Source: Synergistaceae bacterium
Lineage (GTDB): Bacteria; Synergistota; Synergistia; Synergistales; Aminobacteriaceae
Reading direction: 5' to 3'
DNA length: 18,048 bases
NCBI GenBank assembly: GCA_017447325.1
Contig: JAFSNU010000040.1
Coordinates: forward strand, 1 to 18,048
The notes under the pieces were generated by a model. It was not told where the DNA came from, searched no databases, and saw nothing but the letters and a program-made list of their open reading frames with translations. Positions within the stretch are counted from its first letter, which is position 1. Every line of letters begins with the position of its first letter. The position numbers and the translations under genes were made by a program. Of this stretch, positions 15,743-18,048 are shown piece by piece.

Positions 15743-16519
15743 TTAAAATTTCACGCCGCTCTCAGGCGCATAGCCCGCCCGCCAGAAGCAAAGGCCGCAC
15801 GCCGGAGCAGTTTGCCCTGAACTCGCGCGCTCTTTGCCGTTCAATAAATCTTCAAGCCATTTTAAATTTCTTTTGCCAATCGCAACTTCATTTATATTGC
15901 CCGCAATAATTCGAACCATGTTCGTCATGAAAGATTTTGCTCTGACCGTCAGGACAGTTAGATTATTATTAAAAATTTGAAATTTTAATTTGTCGATGTC
16001 CCGCATTGTGTTATCAGGACACTCGGTCGCCTTGCAAAACGCTTTGAAGTCATGACATCCGACTAAAATTTTGCAGGCATCACGCGCTAAATTTTTATCC
16101 CAGTCGCGCTTGTTCCACCAGACGAAGCCGTTGAGCTGCGGCGGACACACGCGACCGTGATAAATAAAATATTTATACTCGCGCCACAACGCGCTGCGCC
16201 GAGCGTCAAAATTATTTTCAACTTTAAAAATTTTCATCACTCTAATATCTTCCGGCAAATAAAAATTTATCGCTAATAATAATTTTTCAGGCTCAAAAAT
16301 TTTGTCGAGCTCGAACGACGCTGCTTGTCCCCGGGCATGAACGCCTTGATCAGTCCGTCCCGCGCCGGTGACTTTAACTAATTTATTATTATTTAAATTG
16401 CTTAACGCCTCTTCAAGAACTTGCTGGACAGTCTTGCTCTCGCGTTCGCTGTGATTATTCTGACGCTGCCAGCCGAAATAATTTGCGCCCGTATAAGCAA
16501 CTTGAGCCGCGTACTTCAT
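15743..16519 (-). CDS. truA: tRNA pseudouridine(38-40) synthase
   Basis: 258 residues. The start MKYAAQVAYTGANYFGWQRQ is the canonical TruA N-terminus; a longer frame from 16558 would overlap rnhA by 40 bases and lacks family support. The catalytic Asp is in GAGRTDQGVHARGQ (Asp57). Other landmarks are LWREYKYFIYHG and FMTNMVRIIAGN. TruA isomerises U38, U39 and U40 in the anticodon stem of many tRNAs. Its ATG overlaps the rnhA stop codon by one base (TGATG), so translation is probably coupled. Local Asn runs (NLNNNK, IFNNNL) sit in variable loops. Confidence 0.96.
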   Translation of the reverse strand: MKYAAQVAYTGANYFGWQRQNNHSERESKTVQQVLEEALSNLNNNKLVKVTGAGRTDQGVHARGQAASFELDKIFEPEKLLLAINFYLPEDIRVMKIFKVENNFDARRSALWREYKYFIYHGRVCPPQLNGFVWWNKRDWDKNLARDACKILVGCHDFKAFCKATECPDNTMRDIDKLKFQIFNNNLTVLTVRAKSFMTNMVRIIAGNINEVAIGKRNLKWLEDLLNGKERASSGQTAPACGLCFWRAGYAPESGVKF

Positions 16520-17001
16520 CACAAATTTTCCCGCGCCTTTCGAACTAAATAATCGCATTTATTATTAAATTTATTGCTTGCATGGCCTTTGACCCATTGC
16601 CATTTAATTTCATGAACTTTCGCGAGCTTTAGCAGCTCCTGCCATAAATCTTGATTAGCGACCGGCTCTTTGTTCGCGTTGCGCCAATTATTTTTCTGCC
16701 ATTTGTCGAGCCATTTATTAGTGAACGCATTTTTCAAATACTGCGAGTCAGTGTAAAGCTCAACGACGCACGGCATCTTTAAAGCCTTTAACGCATTAAG
16801 CGCGGCCGTGAGTTCCATTCTGTTATTAGTCGTGTCGTCTTCAGCGCCGGAAATTTCGCGCGTAATATTATGCGTCTTAGAAATTAAAACAGCAGCCCAG
16901 CCGCCGCGACCGGGGTTCGGCGAAGCTCCGCCGTCGGTGTAAATTATTACCCAAGGTCGTGAACCCTGGACCCTTTTATTAATAAGCTCGTTTTTCATCA
17001 T
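16519..17001 (-). CDS. rnhA: Ribonuclease HI
   Basis: 160 residues from the first of two adjacent ATGs. The second (16998) lies six bases after GGAG and is the likelier start; the first lies only three bases after it. The DEDD active site is complete: Asp23 (IIYTDGGASPNPGRGGW), Glu63 (NNRMELTAAL), Asp85 (LYTDSQYL) and Asp150, with His140 in KGHASNKFNNKCDYL. It cuts the RNA strand of RNA-DNA hybrids. The first 17 residues (MMKNELINKRVQGSRPW) are longer than the few residues normally found before VIIYTDG and are largely encoded by the palindromic element at 16951-16989. It overlaps truA by one base. Confidence 0.96.
   Translation of the reverse strand: MMKNELINKRVQGSRPWVIIYTDGGASPNPGRGGWAAVLISKTHNITREISGAEDDTTNNRMELTAALNALKALKMPCVVELYTDSQYLKNAFTNKWLDKWQKNNWRNANKEPVANQDLWQELLKLAKVHEIKWQWVKGHASNKFNNKCDYLVRKARENL
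16951..16989 (-). repeat. Palindromic element, copy 2 (inside the rnhA 5' end)
   Basis: Plus-strand CCAAGGTC (16951-16958), GTG, AACCCTGG (16962-16969) pairs over eight positions with two G-T pairs in RNA. It is followed by ACCC, TTTTATTAATAA and GCTC. It matches 13492-13529 in carB except for four substitutions and one extra G. That indel, with the insertion phase, means the block is read in another frame: here it encodes ELINKRVQGSRPW, just before the conserved VIIYTDG strand. Confidence 0.75.
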
Positions 17002-17218
17002 AAACTCCGTTGTGTTTTATAGTGCGCTTATACAAGCATTTCAGCTTTTATATTATTCATGATTTAAAAATTAAATTTAATTATCTCTCAAAAATTTTTT
17101 AAACTCTCCGCGCTCGATGCTCGGCGTGAAAATTTAATTTTAAATTTTAATCGCAAGCCTCGAGAGACCTTTAAAATTTTTAAAATTAATTTTAATTTAA
17201 AAATTATTTTGCGCAAGC
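17002..17218. other. Intergenic region between the divergent rnhA and metN leader
   Basis: No gene is seen. It is very AT-rich, with AATTTTAAATTTT-like words. A GC-richer patch at 17101-17128 (AAACTCTC, then CTCGATG) faintly resembles the hairpin repeats before glgP. No convincing rnhA promoter was found; a TATAAA box at 17016-17021 is too close to the start codon to be persuasive. Confidence 0.5.
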
Positions 17219-17247
17219 TTGACATGAAAATTTTTAAACGCTATACT
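17219..17247 (+). promoter_or_regulatory. Sigma-70-type promoter of the metN leader
   Basis: The -35 box TTGACA (17219-17224) is perfect, the spacer is exactly 17 bases, and the -10 box TATACT (17242-17247) has one difference from consensus. Transcription should start near 17254, giving a leader of about 265 bases before metN. Confidence 0.88.
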
Positions 17248-17319
17248 TGCTTTTAATTTTTAAAATTTTTTGAATTTTATTTTAAATTTAATTTTATTTA
17301 AACGGGAGAAAATTTTTAA

Positions 17320-17412
17320 ATGAATTTTAATTTGGACGCAGTTAAATTTGATTACAGCATGATGATGTGCATGTGCTTTGACGTGCATTCATATCGTGCT
17401 GGCCGCAAGTAA
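17320..17412 (+). CDS. Met/Cys-rich leader peptide upstream of metN
   Basis: A 30-codon reading frame with GGGAG (17304-17308) 11 bases before its ATG. Codons 14-19 (17359-17376) read Met-Met-Met-Cys-Met-Cys; the peptide ends FDVHSYRAGRK. Four Met and two Cys in six codons, directly before a terminator and a methionine transporter gene, is the layout of a classical amino-acid leader peptide. Eleven codons separate the run from the stop. Too small for a metabolic role of its own; a conserved arrest peptide is the main alternative. Confidence 0.75.
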   Translation: MNFNLDAVKFDYSMMMCMCFDVHSYRAGRK

Positions 17413-17448
17413 ATTTACTGCCTCTGAGTTTATCATAGAATTTTAACG

Positions 17449-17478
17449 CGGGAAGCACAGGCAAGCTTCCCGTTTTTT
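17449..17478 (+). terminator. Attenuator terminator before metN
   Basis: CGGGAAGC (17449-17456) and GCTTCCCG (17465-17472) form a perfect 8-bp stem with an 8-base loop, followed by six T (17473-17478). It lies 37 bases after the leader peptide stop and 41 bases before the metN start, so full metN expression needs read-through. Its 5' arm and loop can also pair with upstream leader segments. Confidence 0.9.
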
Positions 17479-17518
17479 ATTTATTTTAATATTAATAAAT
17501 TAGGAGAGAAATTAAAAT

Positions 17519-18048
17519 TTGATTGAGCTTGAACACGTGTTTAAAACTTTTAGATTTGACGACGAAAAAAACGCCAAGACTGTCAAGGCTGTCGATGATG
17601 TGAGCCTGAAAATTTTTGACGGCGAAATTTTTGGAATTATCGGTTTCTCAGGAGCGGGCAAGTCAACGCTCGTGCGCTGCATAAATTTATTGGAGCGGCC
17701 TGACTCGGGCAGCGTGAAAATTAATAATGTAGAGTTCACAAGCTTGAAGCCTAAAGATTTATATAACGCGCGTAAGAAAATCGGAATGATATTTCAGCAG
17801 TTTAATTTAATGCCGTCGCGGACTGTCGCGCAGAACGTCGCTTATCCGTTAAAGGGAATGAGCAAAGACGAGGTAAATAAAAAAGTTAGAGAGTTATTAA
17901 ATCTTGTTGAAATTGGAGACAAAGAGAATGCCTATCCGTCGGAGCTTTCAGGCGGACAGAAGCAGCGCGTCGCAATCGCGAGGGCGCTGGCTAACGATCC
18001 CGATATTTTATTATGCGACGAGGCAACGAGCGCTCTTGATCCCCAGAC
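17519..18048 (+). CDS. metN: Methionine ABC transporter ATP-binding protein, 3' end missing
   Basis: The first 176 codons are visible; the rest lies beyond the right edge. The TTG start has AGGAGAG ten bases upstream. ATPase motifs: Walker A GFSGAGKS (42-49), Q-loop in FQQFNLMPSRTVAQNV, signature LSGGQKQ (143-149) and Walker B ILLCDEATSALDP (163-175). The stretches CINLLERPDSGSV, SRTVAQNVAYPL and DEATSALDP are typical of MetN, the ATPase of the MetNIQ importer for D/L-methionine. The C-terminal methionine-sensing NIL domain, if present, would be outside the window. The Met/Cys leader and attenuator upstream support a sulfur amino acid substrate. Confidence 0.92.
   Translation, partial: MIELEHVFKTFRFDDEKNAKTVKAVDDVSLKIFDGEIFGIIGFSGAGKSTLVRCINLLERPDSGSVKINNVEFTSLKPKDLYNARKKIGMIFQQFNLMPSRTVAQNVAYPLKGMSKDEVNKKVRELLNLVEIGDKENAYPSELSGGQKQRVAIARALANDPDILLCDEATSALDPQ

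Noticed and set aside
16520..16558. Longer truA start adding 13 residues
   Set aside because: The extension overlaps the conserved end of rnhA, whereas the ATG at 16519 begins the canonical TruA N-terminus and has a stop-start overlap.
17254..17480. SAM riboswitch or T-box in the metN leader
   Set aside because: The leader is mostly occupied by a short reading frame with its own ribosome binding site, and I see neither the SAM-I core nor the T-box sequence (TGGNACCGCG-like). A peptide-dependent attenuator fits better.
17512..17739. Minus-strand reading frame opposite metN
   Set aside because: The plus strand encodes a clear ABC ATPase with Walker A; the opposite frame is a shadow.

Overview
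The window looks like part of a chromosome from a fairly AT-rich anaerobic, probably gut- or rumen-associated bacterium. Rubredoxin, a small flavodoxin, a stand-alone flagellar rod-binding protein, glycogen metabolism genes and frequent TTG/GTG starts fit an uncultured relative of Synergistota or a Clostridia/Negativicutes-like lineage. The Synergistota placement is a weak guess, because no rRNA gene is present. Spacers are rich in AATTTAAATTT-like words, and AAT/TTA codons make many proteins locally Asn/Leu-rich.

Minus strand, left part: glgP (alpha-glucan phosphorylase), then glgA (glycogen synthase), an N6-adenine tRNA methyltransferase of the TrmN6 type, and rsmI (cut by the left edge). 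glgP has a 5' leader containing two copies of an unrecognised hairpin repeat. Next come two paralogous PAP2 phosphatase genes, both minus strand. Between them lies a plus-strand island: a HigB/RelE-like toxin broken by a frameshift, its HigA-like antitoxin, a FlgJ rod-binding protein and a YkgJ-type cysteine-cluster protein. The toxin-antitoxin pair lies between perfect 15-bp direct repeats.

Minus strand, middle: carB (large subunit of carbamoyl phosphate synthetase, without carA beside it), an MBL-fold hydrolase, a flavodoxin and the second PAP2 gene form a tight run ending at a terminator shared with the YkgJ gene. Upstream are a MATE transporter, a 53-residue rubredoxin, truA and rnhA; truA and rnhA overlap by one base.

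Plus strand, right edge: a strong sigma-70-type promoter, a 30-codon leader peptide with the run Met-Met-Met-Cys-Met-Cys, a perfect intrinsic terminator and then metN, the methionine transporter ATPase, cut by the right edge. This is a good candidate for transcription attenuation controlled by sulfur amino acids.

The two most notable observations are this attenuator and a palindromic element of about 39 bp found near the 5' ends of both carB and rnhA. The element is read in different frames in the two genes and adds residues just before each conserved domain, which resembles the protein-coding palindromic elements known from Rickettsia.
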